A stretch of 64,000 nucleotides of DNA from Aquimarina spongiae (GTDB lineage: Bacteria; Bacteroidota; Bacteroidia; Flavobacteriales; Flavobacteriaceae). The DNA lies in NCBI RefSeq assembly GCF_900141785.1, contig NZ_FQYP01000002.1, forward strand, positions 496,001 through 560,000, given 5' to 3'. A program made the position numbers and the translations under genes. A model generated the notes under the pieces. The model did not search any database and was not told the origin of the DNA. It saw only the letters and a list, made by a program, of their open reading frames with translations. Shown here one piece after another: positions 1 to 8,785 of this stretch. The first letter of the stretch is position 1, and each line of letters starts with the position of its first letter.

Positions 1-1
1 A

Positions 2-133
2 GCCTTATTTGCTGAAGGAACTCTGGAAGGTGATGATATCAATAAGCAGTCCCAAAAGCTTCAAACCATCATTAGCGAGATTGAGGAAAATGAAATGAGA
101 TGGTTCGAACTTTCAGAAAAAATGGAACAGTAA
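2..133 (+). CDS. ABC-F family ATPase, C-terminal end only (partial)
   Basis: Only the last 43 codons and the TAA stop of a plus-strand gene lie in the window, read from base 2. The residues are charged and helical and end in a pattern like EIEENEMRWFELSEKME. This resembles the C-terminal coiled-coil tail of ABC-F proteins such as Uup, where a helical pair ends in a W-x-x-L motif. ABC-F ATPases act on ribosomes or DNA-related processes in the cytoplasm and have no membrane part. No nucleotide-binding motif is inside the window, so the call rests on the tail alone. Confidence 0.5.
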   Translation, partial: ALFAEGTLEGDDINKQSQKLQTIISEIEENEMRWFELSEKMEQ

Positions 134-170
134 TCCCATCGATCCACAAAGCTATATTCTATTTGGAAGT

Positions 171-749
171 ATGTTTTTCAAAATCAAATCGTATCTACAA
201 TTTCTTTTTAAGTCGACCAATCAACATGGGGTCCACTCCCCGTTTGTATACCAATTGGTAACAAAGTGTTTTTACAATAAGAAAAAGCTTGAAGTTTATG
301 ACACTATTAAAACATGGAACCTGCGAGATGAAGAAAACAGCGCTTTCAAGCTAAAAACGCTCAAATTACTATTTCGCCTACCAACTTACTTAAACTACCA
401 GAACATTTTTCTTTCCAAGGGTACTCCAAAGATTATTTCACAAATATGGTCCTCTCAGAACGAACTTGATAATACTTCAAAAATCGATACCCATCCAACC
501 TATGATCTTATCTACATCGATTTACATAAGGACATCCTTTCTGTGGCCGAAGTTATCGAGTTTTTCTCGTATACGCACAATGATAGTTTGGTATTACTGC
601 GTGGTATACATAATTCCTCAGAGCACCTTTTGTTATGGGATACTCTAAAACAACATCCTCAGGTTCAGGTAACGATCGACACCTTTTATTTAGGGTTTGT
701 TTTTTTCAGAAAAGAACAGGCAAAAGAACATTTTACAATTAGGTTGTAA
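171..749 (+). CDS. Degenerate SAM-methyltransferase-like protein of a Bacteroidota family
   Basis: This 192-residue protein begins with the pattern STNQHGVHSPFVYQLV at residues 15-30, which I recognise from a conserved Bacteroidota family annotated as class I SAM-dependent methyltransferase. It ends with the matching FRKEQAKEHFTIRL. The centre is unusual. Family members normally carry a glycine-rich SAM-binding motif (E-x-G-T/S-x-x-G) near residue 70. Here that stretch reads NIFLSKGTPKIISQIW and the protein is shorter than usual (about 230-250). A motif like YDLIYIDLHKD (about 110-120) remains. It probably keeps the fold but may not bind SAM. It follows the ABC-F gene on the same strand. Confidence 0.5.
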   Translation: MFFKIKSYLQFLFKSTNQHGVHSPFVYQLVTKCFYNKKKLEVYDTIKTWNLRDEENSAFKLKTLKLLFRLPTYLNYQNIFLSKGTPKIISQIWSSQNELDNTSKIDTHPTYDLIYIDLHKDILSVAEVIEFFSYTHNDSLVLLRGIHNSSEHLLLWDTLKQHPQVQVTIDTFYLGFVFFRKEQAKEHFTIRL

Positions 750-816
750 CAACTTTTCAGTTCGTGCGTCAAATAGCTGAATATTGTATCTTACACAAAA
801 TTCTAGAGGTCATTAT

Positions 817-1503
817 ATGGAAAACGTTATCGAGATAAGAGGCATAATACGTAATTTTCAATTAGGTCAGGAAACCGTTTATGTATTAAAAGGTATTGAT
901 TTGGACATCAAAAAGGGAGAATATGTGGCGATCATGGGCCCTTCTGGATCAGGAAAATCAACCTTGATGAATCTTTTAGGATGTTTGGATACTCCTACAG
1001 CGGGGACCTACATCCTAAATGGTAACGATGCCAGCACAATGACCGACAATGAATTGGCTGAAATTAGAAATCGAGAAATAGGATTCGTATTTCAAACCTT
1101 TAATCTACTGCCAAGAACTACAGCTCTTGATAATGTTGCCTTACCTATGATTTATGCTGGTGCTTCAAAAAAAGAAAGAACTACACGAGCAGAAGAGGTA
1201 CTAACCGATGTTGGATTAGCAGATCGTATGGATCACAAACCCAATCAGCTTTCTGGAGGACAACGACAACGTGTAGCTGTAGGTAGAGCTTTGGTCAATA
1301 AACCTTCGATCATATTGGCTGATGAACCAACAGGAAACTTGGATTCTAAAACCTCAATAGAAATCATGAATTTGTTTGATGAAATTCATGCTGCAGGAAA
1401 TACGGTGATTATTGTTACTCACGAAGAAGAAGTTGCCGAGCACGCGCATCGGGTGATACGCCTTAGAGATGGTATCATAGAAAGTGATGTAAGAAATAAA
1501 TAA
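817..1503 (+). CDS. ABC transporter ATP-binding protein, LolD/MacB type
   Basis: This 228-residue ATPase would power a membrane permease of the lipoprotein-release or MacB export type. It shows Walker [10 protein letters not shown] (residues 41-49), a Q-loop FQTFNLLPR, the signature [15 protein letters not shown] and Walker [13 protein letters not shown], followed by the switch histidine in VTHEEE. The order and the GNLD motif are typical of the LolD/MacB/FtsE group. I chose ATG 817; an in-frame TTG at 784 would add an unlikely 11-residue tail. No permease gene is adjacent, so its partner must be encoded elsewhere. The next gene, a symporter, follows after about 50 bp. Confidence 0.88.
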   Translation: MENVIEIRGIIRNFQLGQETVYVLKGIDLDIKKGEYVAIMGPSGSGKSTLMNLLGCLDTPTAGTYILNGNDASTMTDNELAEIRNREIGFVFQTFNLLPRTTALDNVALPMIYAGASKKERTTRAEEVLTDVGLADRMDHKPNQLSGGQRQRVAVGRALVNKPSIILADEPTGNLDSKTSIEIMNLFDEIHAAGNTVIIVTHEEEVAEHAHRVIRLRDGIIESDVRNK

Positions 1504-1555
1504 GCCATAGTTTCGAGTTAATTTGTATTTTGGTGTTTCATTATAACCAAAGTTT

Positions 1556-2995
1556 ATGCAACCCACACAAATACTACTGCTCATAGCGGGCTATTTTGGC
1601 GTTCTCTTACTCATCTCTTATTTTACTGGAAAAAATTCTGGAAACGAAGCTTTTTTTAAAGCAAACCGACAATCCCCCTGGTATGTAGTTGCCTTCGGAA
1701 TGATCGGAGCTTCATTGAGTGGAGTCACCTTTATCTCGGTACCGGGTTGGGTTGAAGCTTCTCAGTTTAGTTATATGCAAGTGGTATTAGGATATATCCT
1801 TGGATACACGGTAATCGGTACCGTGCTACTTCCTTTGTATTATCGACTTAATCTTACCTCTATATACACTTATTTGGACGAACGTTTTGGGAACTATTCA
1901 TACAAGACAGGAGCCTCATTCTTTCTGCTCTCCAGAGTTGTTGGAGCTAGTTTTAGACTATTTCTAGTTGCCAATGTATTGCAGTCTATATTATTTGATG
2001 CCCTGGGGATACCTTTTTGGGTGACTGTTATTATTACCATCCTGCTCATTTGGTTGTATACGTTTAAATCTGGTATCAAAACGATCGTTTGGACGGATAC
2101 TCTACAAACCCTATTTATGCTTATTGCAGTTGGAGTTGCTATTTATTATGTTTCGGATGACCTGGGCCTCAATGGAGCCAATCTCTTAGGATATGTGCTG
2201 GATAGCGACCTCTCCAAAATGTTCTTTTTTGATGATTTTAAAAGTGCCAACTATTTCTGGAAGCAATTTTTCTCGGGAGCTTTTATTGCCATTGTAATGA
2301 CCGGTTTGGATCAGGATATGATGCAAAAAAACCTGACTTGTAGAAGTTTGAAAGATGCACAAAAAAATATGTTTTGGTTTACCATTGTCCTGACTTTTGT
2401 GAATTTCATTTTCCTTGGCCTTGGGTTATTACTCACGCAATACGCTTCACAAAATGGAATAGATGCTCATAAAGACCAACTTTTTCCGGCTATAGCAACA
2501 CAAAGTGGACTTGGTGTAGGGATTGCTCTGTTTTTTGTCTTGGGCTTAATTGCCGCAGCCTACAGCAGTGCTGATAGCGCATTGACGTCGTTAACCACAT
2601 CTTTTAGTATTGATATTCTAGATATTGAAAAGAAATACGATTCTAAAGATCAAGTACGAATTCGCAAAAAAATCCACGTGCTTTTTTCGGTTATCCTGGT
2701 TTTAGTCATTATTGCTTTCAAATATATCATTAGAGACGAGAGTGTCATTGCAAAACTATTTGTTTTTGCTGGATATACGTATGGGCCATTACTAGGCTTG
2801 TACGCTTTTGGTTTGTTTACCAAATTTAATGTGAAAGATAAATGGGTACCTATCGTTGCTATTCTCTCTCCTGTTCTTTCCTATATCATAAGTGATAATA
2901 GCGCCACCTGGTTTGGATTTGAATTTGGGTTCTTTATCCTTATTCTAAATGGTTTTTTAACTTTTCTAGGACTAATATTGATTCGTAGACAATAA
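1556..2995 (+). CDS. Sodium:solute symporter (SSS/SLC5 family)
   Basis: This 479-residue polytopic inner-membrane protein has about thirteen hydrophobic segments. The N-terminal half reads [19 protein letters not shown], matching the first broken helix of SSS-family sodium symporters, and later segments include [15 protein letters not shown] and [18 protein letters not shown], the conserved SSS signature with small and serine residues that line the sodium site. The substrate cannot be read from sequence; sugars, amino acids, nucleosides or sialic acid are all possible. Its last 24 bases overlap the end of the convergent CoA-binding gene. Confidence 0.88.
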   Translation: MQPTQILLLIAGYFGVLLLISYFTGKNSGNEAFFKANRQSPWYVVAFGMIGASLSGVTFISVPGWVEASQFSYMQVVLGYILGYTVIGTVLLPLYYRLNLTSIYTYLDERFGNYSYKTGASFFLLSRVVGASFRLFLVANVLQSILFDALGIPFWVTVIITILLIWLYTFKSGIKTIVWTDTLQTLFMLIAVGVAIYYVSDDLGLNGANLLGYVLDSDLSKMFFFDDFKSANYFWKQFFSGAFIAIVMTGLDQDMMQKNLTCRSLKDAQKNMFWFTIVLTFVNFIFLGLGLLLTQYASQNGIDAHKDQLFPAIATQSGLGVGIALFFVLGLIAAAYSSADSALTSLTTSFSIDILDIEKKYDSKDQVRIRKKIHVLFSVILVLVIIAFKYIIRDESVIAKLFVFAGYTYGPLLGLYAFGLFTKFNVKDKWVPIVAILSPVLSYIISDNSATWFGFEFGFFILILNGFLTFLGLILIRRQ

Positions 2996-3334
2996 AACCA
3001 AAGTACAAGCTACCTCTACCTCTATGCCGACCTCTTGTAGTTGGGAATACAACTCTGGATTCTCAGTACCTGGATTAAATATTACCCGATTGGGGTGCAA
3101 ACTTATAATATAATCGTAATATACACTTTGTCGTCTGGGATTGAGATATAAAGTAACCGTATCTACATCCTTAAAAACAATGGGTTCTTTGGTTATAGCA
3201 ACTCCCGAAACATTTCCCTCTTTTAAACCGATGGCTACCACCTCGTGTCCATGTTCTACTAATCTATGAATAGCTAAGTTTGAATATCGATCTGTTTTTA
3301 GTGAAGCACCTAAAACAAGTGTTTTTTTGGTCAT
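2972..3334 (-). CDS. CoA-binding domain protein (CoA_binding_2/YccU-like)
   Basis: This 120-residue cytoplasmic protein is a single Rossmann-like domain. It starts with [18 protein letters not shown], the glycine-containing first strand and loop typical of CoA-binding proteins related to succinyl-CoA ligase alpha subunits, and contains the family-like [11 protein letters not shown] near residue 90. Family members are about 120-145 residues, so this one is complete. Its biochemical role is unknown. The gene runs convergently to the symporter and overlaps it by 24 bp tail to tail, so no terminator separates them. Confidence 0.8.
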   Translation of the reverse strand: MTKKTLVLGASLKTDRYSNLAIHRLVEHGHEVVAIGLKEGNVSGVAITKEPIVFKDVDTVTLYLNPRRQSVYYDYIISLHPNRVIFNPGTENPELYSQLQEVGIEVEVACTLVLLSTNQY

Positions 3335-3539
3335 TAAAAATTTTTAGGTTTTAGACAATAAACGTTAAAAAAATAAGTCATAATGTTAAAAACAGAGTAC
3401 TAGTGTAACACAACATAAAGCAGTCCGTCTTACATATATAAAGATATGATTTTTCATAGATTTAGTTAGTTAGTTACTTAGATAATAATCAAATTTTATT
3501 CATAGTTGATGGTTAGTGTTACTATTTGGTTATTATAAG

Positions 3540-3572
3540 AAAACCGCCTTTTTCGAGGCGGTTTTTGTTTTT
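3540..3572 (+). terminator. Intrinsic terminator without an obvious upstream gene
   Basis: AAACCGCCT (3541-3549) pairs perfectly with AGGCGGTTT (3556-3564), followed by a T-rich run. The T run is on the plus side. The only plus-strand gene upstream is the symporter, ending 545 bp earlier beyond the antisense CoA-binding gene. It may therefore end the long symporter message or a short unannotated transcript. Confidence 0.75.
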
Positions 3573-3668
3573 ATACAATCTTTTGTTAAAACTGGAATAA
3601 GCTGTAACAGAAAACCACCCTGTTCGTCTAGTCTTTATATACGCTTCATCACCGTATAGAAGAATAAA

Positions 3669-3702
3669 GTAGACTTTTATTTCTCCTGAGATAAAAATCT
3701 AC
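3669..3702 (+). promoter_or_regulatory. Hairpin in the leader of the outer-membrane barrel gene
   Basis: GTAGACTTTTATTTC and GAGATAAAAATCTAC form a 15-bp stem with a 4-base loop, one mismatch and one G-U pair. It ends 33 bp before the ATG at 3736. It is not followed by a T run, so it is more likely a protein-binding palindrome or a leader RNA structure than a terminator. Confidence 0.4.
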
Positions 3703-3735
3703 ATATAGCATCAATCAATCAAATAAACGTTCAGA

Positions 3736-6108
3736 ATGAAAACAATTAGTCAAAAAACAATTGTACTGTTTTTCTGTGCTTTTTACTGTCTAATCTTAAA
3801 AGCACAACCCAACAACGAAGCTATCGTAGGTACCATAAAAGGTAAGGTAATCGATAAGAATCTCAATCAGCCAATCCCCTATGCTTCGGTAGTCATTAAT
3901 GACGGATCAAATAAAGTAATTAGTGGTGGTATTACTACAGAAAATGGCGATTTTTTAATTGCAGACGTTCCCAAAGGGAATTACACTTTAAAAATTCAAT
4001 TTATAGGGTATGCAACACATACTCAACCTATAGAGATTTCCAGAAAAAATAAAGATATCGATGTAGGAACTATTTCTTTGGAAGAGACCGCAGAAGCCTT
4101 AGACGATGTTACCGTAGTGGCTGAGAGAACAACCATAGAACAAAAAATCGATCGTAAAGTAATTAACGTAGGAAAAGATCTTACGACGACTGGAGGTACA
4201 GCTGCAGAAATCATGAATAATATCCCATCTGTAAATGTTGACCAGGACGGAAATATCGCTTTACGAGGAAATCAAAATGTTAGAATTTTGGTAGATGGTA
4301 AACCTACCAATTTGACTCCTAATCAACTGCTGCGGCAGATTCCCTCTACTTCTATCAAAAAAATTGAATTAATCACCAACCCTTCTGCAAAGTACAATCC
4401 GGAGGGAATGAGTGGAATTATCAATATTGTACTTCACAAAAACAGCAACATCGGTTTTAATGGTAATATCAACACCGGAGTAAACTGGGACCAGAATGCC
4501 AGATTCAACAACTCAATTGATTTGAATTATAGAGCAGGAAAATTAAATGTGTATGGAAGCTGGGGTGCTAACATTACCAAAAACAGAAATGCCGGTTTTG
4601 TATTACGTGAAGATGAGAATTATTTAACGAATTTTACATTTTTGGATAACAATAAATCTCACCTTGTAAAAGTAGGTGTAGACTATTACATCAACGACAA
4701 AAACACTATTTCACTATACACCAATCAAAATCTATTTGATGGTTTAACTACCGGGATTACTGATATCATATTTTTGGATATGGACGAGAATGATCTTACC
4801 CAAAATCTGAGAAGTGATAGTGAAAATCTTGGGTCTACCTACAACCTAGATTACAAACATGATTTCGAAAAGGAAGGTCATAATATAGAACTTGAAATTG
4901 ATTACAATGTTTTTGATGGTGACAACGATGATGATTTTGGTTTTGTAGGAGGTGATGGTTCTTTTATTAATTACAATGATCTTATTGACAATGAAAGAAC
5001 AAATACCACCATTAATCTTGATTATGTAAATCCACTAAGCGAAAAAACCAAATTAGAGCTAGGGTATGAAGCACGTTTACGAAGGACCGATAATGACTAC
5101 AGATCAACACTATTCCCGAATTCTATCTACAGTTATGACCGTGATATCCATTCACTATATGCTACCTACGGTACTAACTTTGAAAAATGGTCGTATCAAC
5201 TTGGTGCCCGATTCGAGAGTTATCAGGTAGATGCCGTATTTAATGGAGAAAAAGTTTTTGAAGATGAAATTTTCACCGTTTATCCGTCTGCATATTTGAC
5301 CTATAAACCTGGCGAGAAAAACACCTATCAGCTTAGTTATAGCCGAAGAGTCGATCGTCCTGGATTGAATCAAGTAAATCCTATTAGAGAATGGAGCACT
5401 CCCAGGATAATTTCGATTGGTAATCCTGCATTAGATCCTCAGTTTACCAATTCTATAGAGTTTAATTACACTCGTAAGCTTGAGGGTGGTTCTATCACAG
5501 GTGGGGTATTTTATCGATTGATTAATGATGAGATCAATCAAACATTAATCGAAAATCCAGATGTTGAAGAGGGACAGATATTAACCTTTGATAACTTTGA
5601 TAACAACTCTGCATACGGCGTTGAACTCTCTAGCAATTACAAACCGACCAAATGGTGGAATTTTAATGCCAGTTTTGATTTGTACGGGCAAACGCAACGA
5701 GGTATTGTAGAAGGAATCACGAGAGAGGTAGATGCAGTTATTTACAATTTTAGAATTAATAATAATTTCAAAGCCACCAAAAATCTAACTTTTCAACTAT
5801 TTGGATTCTATAGAGGCGAACAAGAAGGCGTACAATTCAAAACGAAACCATTTTACTTTATTAATACAGGAGCACGATACAACTTATTTGGAGGAAAAGG
5901 AACAGCCAGCATTAACTTTAATGATATTTTTAATACCCTGCGTTTCAGATTCTCTGGAGATACACCTTTTCCACAAAATGGAAGATTTCAAGGAGAAACA
6001 CAAACTATATATTTAGGACTTTCTTATAGGTTTGGTAGTGGAAAAAATAGAAAAATCTCAAGAAAACGTAGAGATAATAACGAAAAATCCGGCGGGGGGA
6101 TACTATAA
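3736..6108 (+). CDS. Outer-membrane beta-barrel protein, TonB-dependent receptor-like, with carboxypeptidase-regulatory-like domain
   Basis: This 790-residue protein starts with a signal peptide (to about KAQ at residue 24). A CarboxypepD-regulatory-like domain follows at about 34-115, with the pattern GKVIDKNLNQPIPYASVVI, then a plug-like domain (about 125-235, including LVDGKPTNLTPNQLLRQIP and the N-P-S-A-K-Y-N-P-E-G pattern). The rest is an outer-membrane barrel with many aromatic, alternating strands that ends in YLGLSYRFGSG and a short basic tail. The layout matches the Bacteroidota outer-membrane beta-barrel family related to TonB-dependent receptors. The ligand cannot be inferred. No SusD partner is adjacent. 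Confidence 0.85.
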   Translation: MKTISQKTIVLFFCAFYCLILKAQPNNEAIVGTIKGKVIDKNLNQPIPYASVVINDGSNKVISGGITTENGDFLIADVPKGNYTLKIQFIGYATHTQPIEISRKNKDIDVGTISLEETAEALDDVTVVAERTTIEQKIDRKVINVGKDLTTTGGTAAEIMNNIPSVNVDQDGNIALRGNQNVRILVDGKPTNLTPNQLLRQIPSTSIKKIELITNPSAKYNPEGMSGIINIVLHKNSNIGFNGNINTGVNWDQNARFNNSIDLNYRAGKLNVYGSWGANITKNRNAGFVLREDENYLTNFTFLDNNKSHLVKVGVDYYINDKNTISLYTNQNLFDGLTTGITDIIFLDMDENDLTQNLRSDSENLGSTYNLDYKHDFEKEGHNIELEIDYNVFDGDNDDDFGFVGGDGSFINYNDLIDNERTNTTINLDYVNPLSEKTKLELGYEARLRRTDNDYRSTLFPNSIYSYDRDIHSLYATYGTNFEKWSYQLGARFESYQVDAVFNGEKVFEDEIFTVYPSAYLTYKPGEKNTYQLSYSRRVDRPGLNQVNPIREWSTPRIISIGNPALDPQFTNSIEFNYTRKLEGGSITGGVFYRLINDEINQTLIENPDVEEGQILTFDNFDNNSAYGVELSSNYKPTKWWNFNASFDLYGQTQRGIVEGITREVDAVIYNFRINNNFKATKNLTFQLFGFYRGEQEGVQFKTKPFYFINTGARYNLFGGKGTASINFNDIFNTLRFRFSGDTPFPQNGRFQGETQTIYLGLSYRFGSGKNRKISRKRRDNNEKSGGGIL

Positions 6109-6328
6109 ATTAACTATTTTCAAAAAATATGTTAATTAGATGAATATTAATCAGTAATTTAGTTAAATTAGCTATTAACTACTCATCAAAAGCCTTAAAG
6201 TTAAATAATTGTAAAAATTTAGCATTTTTTGTAACACTTTACAATTTATAACGTTTAATATAGTACAGTCATGGTTATAATTTATTTGAATTAGCCTTTA
6301 AAAAATAATAACCGAGTTATTTCATATT

Positions 6329-6362
6329 AACGCGAAGTTCTTTCTAGCACTTCGCGTTTTCT
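6329..6362. terminator. Bidirectional terminator between convergent genes
   Basis: AACGCGAAGT (6329-6338) pairs perfectly with ACTTCGCGTT (6349-6358) and is flanked by T-rich sequence. It lies between the barrel gene ending at 6108 and the minus-strand FabH-like gene ending at 6391. The rest of the 282-bp gap shows nothing else. Confidence 0.8.
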
Positions 6363-6390
6363 TTTGTTATAAACTGTAATATCCTTTGTA

Positions 6391-7398
6391 TTACCATCTT
6401 ATGATCGCACTACCCCAGGTAAATCCACTACCAAAGGCTGCCAATACAACAAGGTCTCCTTCTTTTACCTTACCTTCTTCCCAAGCTTCTGTAAGCGCAA
6501 TAGGAATGGATGCGGCTGTAGTATTTCCATATCTTTGGATATTGTTATACACTTGATCATCAGACAGTCCAAATTTCTTTTGTACAAACTGTGAAATTCT
6601 AAGGTTGGCCTGATGAGGGATTAACATGTTGATATCTCCAGGAGTCAATTCATTGGCTTGTAGCCCTTCATTAATTACCTCCGAAAAACGAACTACGGCA
6701 TTTTTAAAAACAAATTGCCCGTTCATATATGGGTAATACGGTATATTTTCTTGAGGATTTTCTTCGATAATTGCAGGTACCCAGTGATCCGTGCTTGGTC
6801 CCTCCAGAGATAATTCCTTAGCATGAGCTCCTTCGCTATGCAAATGTGTCGATAGAATTCCTCGATTTGGGTCTTCACTTCTACTCACTACAGCAGCTCC
6901 AGCACCATCTCCAAAAATAACAGATACTCCTCTACCTCTGGTCGTCATGTCCAAACCACCACTGTGATTTTCACTACCGATCACTAATACGTTTTTGTAC
7001 ATACCGGTTTTTATAAACTGATCGGCTACAGAGATCGCATATACAAAACCACTACATTGGTTGCGAACATCCAAAGCAGGAATTGTTTTCATGTTCATCA
7101 TCTCCTGAACTCGTACTCCCCCACCTGGGAAATACATATCCGGACTTAGTGTTGCAAAAATGATTAAATCGATATCATCTGTGGATAAATTGGCTCGCTC
7201 AAGAGCAATTTTTGCGGCTTTAACACCCATGATCGACGTACTATTTCCATCTCCTTTCTTGATATGGCGTCTTTCTTTGATCCCTGTGCGCTCTTGAATC
7301 CAAGCGTCATTAGTATCCATAAGTTTTGAAAGATCGTCGTTGGTAACCACATTTTCAGGAACATAAGATCCCAATCCTGATATTCTAGAAGTATACAT
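6391..7398 (-). CDS. 3-oxoacyl-ACP synthase III (FabH-like ketosynthase)
   Basis: This 335-residue thiolase-fold enzyme condenses an acyl primer with malonyl-ACP. The catalytic triad is visible: Cys115 in VRNQCSGFVYA, His262 in LIPHQANLRIS and Asn292 in RYGNTTAASIP. The FGDGAGAAV motif (162-170) is also present. Length and motif spacing are those of KAS III. Flavobacteria usually carry a core fabH beside plsX and rpmF, which is absent here. This copy may therefore be an accessory enzyme for branched, aryl or secondary lipids. It is transcribed alone, 213 bp downstream of the HExxH enzyme gene and on the same strand. Confidence 0.9.
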   Translation of the reverse strand: MYTSRISGLGSYVPENVVTNDDLSKLMDTNDAWIQERTGIKERRHIKKGDGNSTSIMGVKAAKIALERANLSTDDIDLIIFATLSPDMYFPGGGVRVQEMMNMKTIPALDVRNQCSGFVYAISVADQFIKTGMYKNVLVIGSENHSGGLDMTTRGRGVSVIFGDGAGAAVVSRSEDPNRGILSTHLHSEGAHAKELSLEGPSTDHWVPAIIEENPQENIPYYPYMNGQFVFKNAVVRFSEVINEGLQANELTPGDINMLIPHQANLRISQFVQKKFGLSDDQVYNNIQRYGNTTAASIPIALTEAWEEGKVKEGDLVVLAAFGSGFTWGSAIIRW

Positions 7399-7611
7399 AT
7401 ATATTTTACTTAATGTGTATTGTGCTTAGTTTAAAATGCATTAAAATCTGCCGCACAATATAGATATTCTAGACATTTTGATAAAGTAAACGATGATTAT
7501 ATTATATGCATGCATAACAAATAGTTTAAATTCATTTTACTATTTATTAACTTATCATTTTTGGGTCACCAAAAGCAACATTAAAAAGTGAATACACCTT
7601 AGAAACATTAC

Positions 7612-8520
7612 CTAAACCAACTCTTGGTTTAATGCTATATGAGACAGTTCTAAATGCACTTGTTCTCCCAACTCTGTGAGAGCACAATTACTTTTTATTG
7701 CATCCGATGTCTCTCTTGCTTTCTTTAGATAATCGTTATGGTAAGTATGTAAAACCTCTACTTCATCAGAAGGCATTTTCGAATCTTTGAGCTTATATCT
7801 TATGTAATTGAGCATAAAGGAAAGCGCGACTAGCCCATGCATTGCTTTTATAGCCGGTCTTGATTGTTGTCTGATTCCCGACCAAATAGGTATAAGCATG
7901 TCTTTTTCATGAATCAATGTATCTGTACATTGTAAAAGAAATAAAATTTGATGCCCCAGCTCATGAACCAAGCTCATTTCAAATAGCAGTTGCCCATGTT
8001 CTCTGGCATACGGTATTTCAATAAAAATCGCGCCTCTTGCCAAAATTGTGCTGTATGAATAAGACCTATAATTTGCAGCAGATACAGGAACTACCACATC
8101 TATAATATCATCAAAACCCTTTGAGAATAGAGGTCCTTTTTTTATTTCAGCTTTTGAAGTTTTGTAGAACTCTATGAGCTCTGGAGCGATTGGATCCATT
8201 AAACCAATATCGCTCACTTTTTTATTAGAAATGCCCGTTTTTTCTTCTGAAAGATCCCATACCAAAGCCCCATCTGTTCTTAAAAAATTATCCAAATTTT
8301 TAACCATTTCCGGATCAGATAGAATTTCTCCTTTACTAGGTTGATGATTATATACCGGATGAAAAGAATAATCTCCTTCGTTTTGGACCAATCCACATAA
8401 CCAAGGAGAATAAGAAGTTAAAAGCGTGCCTAATTTTTTATTCGTTAAGTCAATAACTTGCTGATCAATACTTTTTTTAAGATCCATCAGATCATCAAGA
8501 AGGTCTTCATGGAAAATCAT
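7612..8520 (-). CDS. HExxH-motif enzyme, candidate RiPP peptide hydroxylase or peptidase
   Basis: This 302-residue protein has no signal peptide or membrane segment. The clear motif is HELGH at residues 186-190, followed about 30 residues later by R217-QQS-R221-P222-A-I-K-A-M-H228-G. This pairing of HExxH with a downstream R-P...H-G motif is what I recall of the HEXXH-motif family found beside RiPP precursors. Some members have been described as alpha-ketoglutarate-dependent peptide beta-hydroxylases rather than proteases. The gene starts on the very next base after the stop of a 45-residue GG-leader peptide gene, in the same frame, which supports action on that peptide. A generic zinc metallopeptidase remains the alternative. 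Confidence 0.6.
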   Translation of the reverse strand: MIFHEDLLDDLMDLKKSIDQQVIDLTNKKLGTLLTSYSPWLCGLVQNEGDYSFHPVYNHQPSKGEILSDPEMVKNLDNFLRTDGALVWDLSEEKTGISNKKVSDIGLMDPIAPELIEFYKTSKAEIKKGPLFSKGFDDIIDVVVPVSAANYRSYSYSTILARGAIFIEIPYAREHGQLLFEMSLVHELGHQILFLLQCTDTLIHEKDMLIPIWSGIRQQSRPAIKAMHGLVALSFMLNYIRYKLKDSKMPSDEVEVLHTYHNDYLKKARETSDAIKSNCALTELGEQVHLELSHIALNQELV

Positions 8521-8658
8521 CTACGCTCTGTTATGGCGATCGGTTTTATCGGTTCCTTCTCCGGCTTGATTCCCGCCTAAAACTTTTAGCATTTCTATCT
8601 TTTTTAGTTCAATGTTTGACTTTAGATTTTTTAGAAGATTTTCTTTTTTAATTTCCAT
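8521..8658 (-). CDS. Small GG-leader peptide, candidate RiPP precursor (45 aa)
   Basis: On the minus strand ATG at 8658-8656 opens a 45-residue frame ending in TAG at 8523-8521. The N-terminal 29 residues are a charged amphipathic leader rich in Lys, Leu and Glu, with EMLKVLGG at its end. This resembles Bacteroidota natural-product leaders that carry an E-M-x-x-[IV]-x-G-G cleavage signal. The remaining 16 residues, NQAGEGTDKTDRHNRA, would be the core: polar, with no Cys and few hydrophobics. The stop abuts the ATG of the HExxH enzyme (TAG-ATG, same frame, zero gap). A dedicated exporter or GG-peptidase is not encoded nearby. The frame is easily missed because of its size. Confidence 0.6.
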   Translation of the reverse strand: MEIKKENLLKNLKSNIELKKIEMLKVLGGNQAGEGTDKTDRHNRA

Positions 8659-8689
8659 GCCCTTAATATTTAATTGATTGCGTATTCTA

Positions 8690-8720
8690 TAAAGATAACT
8701 TTATTAGTATTAAGATCCAA
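8690..8720 (-). promoter_or_regulatory. Candidate promoter of the peptide/HExxH cassette
   Basis: On the minus strand TATCTTTA (bases 8697-8690) matches the Bacteroidota -7 element TAnnTTTG at 7 of 8 positions. A TTG (8720-8718) lies 20 bases upstream, the usual -33 spacing. The leader to the peptide ATG would be about 25 bases. Confidence 0.4.
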
Positions 8721-8750
8721 CCCTATTCTTGTAACACCCCCCTAAAACAC

Positions 8751-8785
8751 AAAAAAGCTACAAACTTTTAGTTTGTAGCTTTTTT
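8751..8785 (-). terminator. Intrinsic terminator
   Basis: A perfect 16-bp inverted repeat, AAAAAAGCTACAAACT (8751-8766) and its complement (8770-8785), has a 3-base loop. Read on the minus strand, the stem ends in a T run. It lies 213 bp beyond the stop of the minus-strand response-regulator gene and ends that operon or a separate short RNA. Confidence 0.85.

Larger units (their letters stand above)
3335..3735. other. Intergenic region with two hairpins and no gene seen
   Basis: These 401 bases contain no convincing reading frame. They hold the leader of the minus-strand CoA-binding gene, a plus-strand intrinsic terminator at 3540-3572 with no gene in front of it, and a 15-bp hairpin at 3669-3702 in the leader of the outer-membrane barrel gene. 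Confidence 0.6.

Noticed and set aside
7399..7611. A second small peptide gene between the HExxH enzyme and the FabH-like gene
   Set aside because: Only a 17-codon frame without GG leader or conserved features is present.
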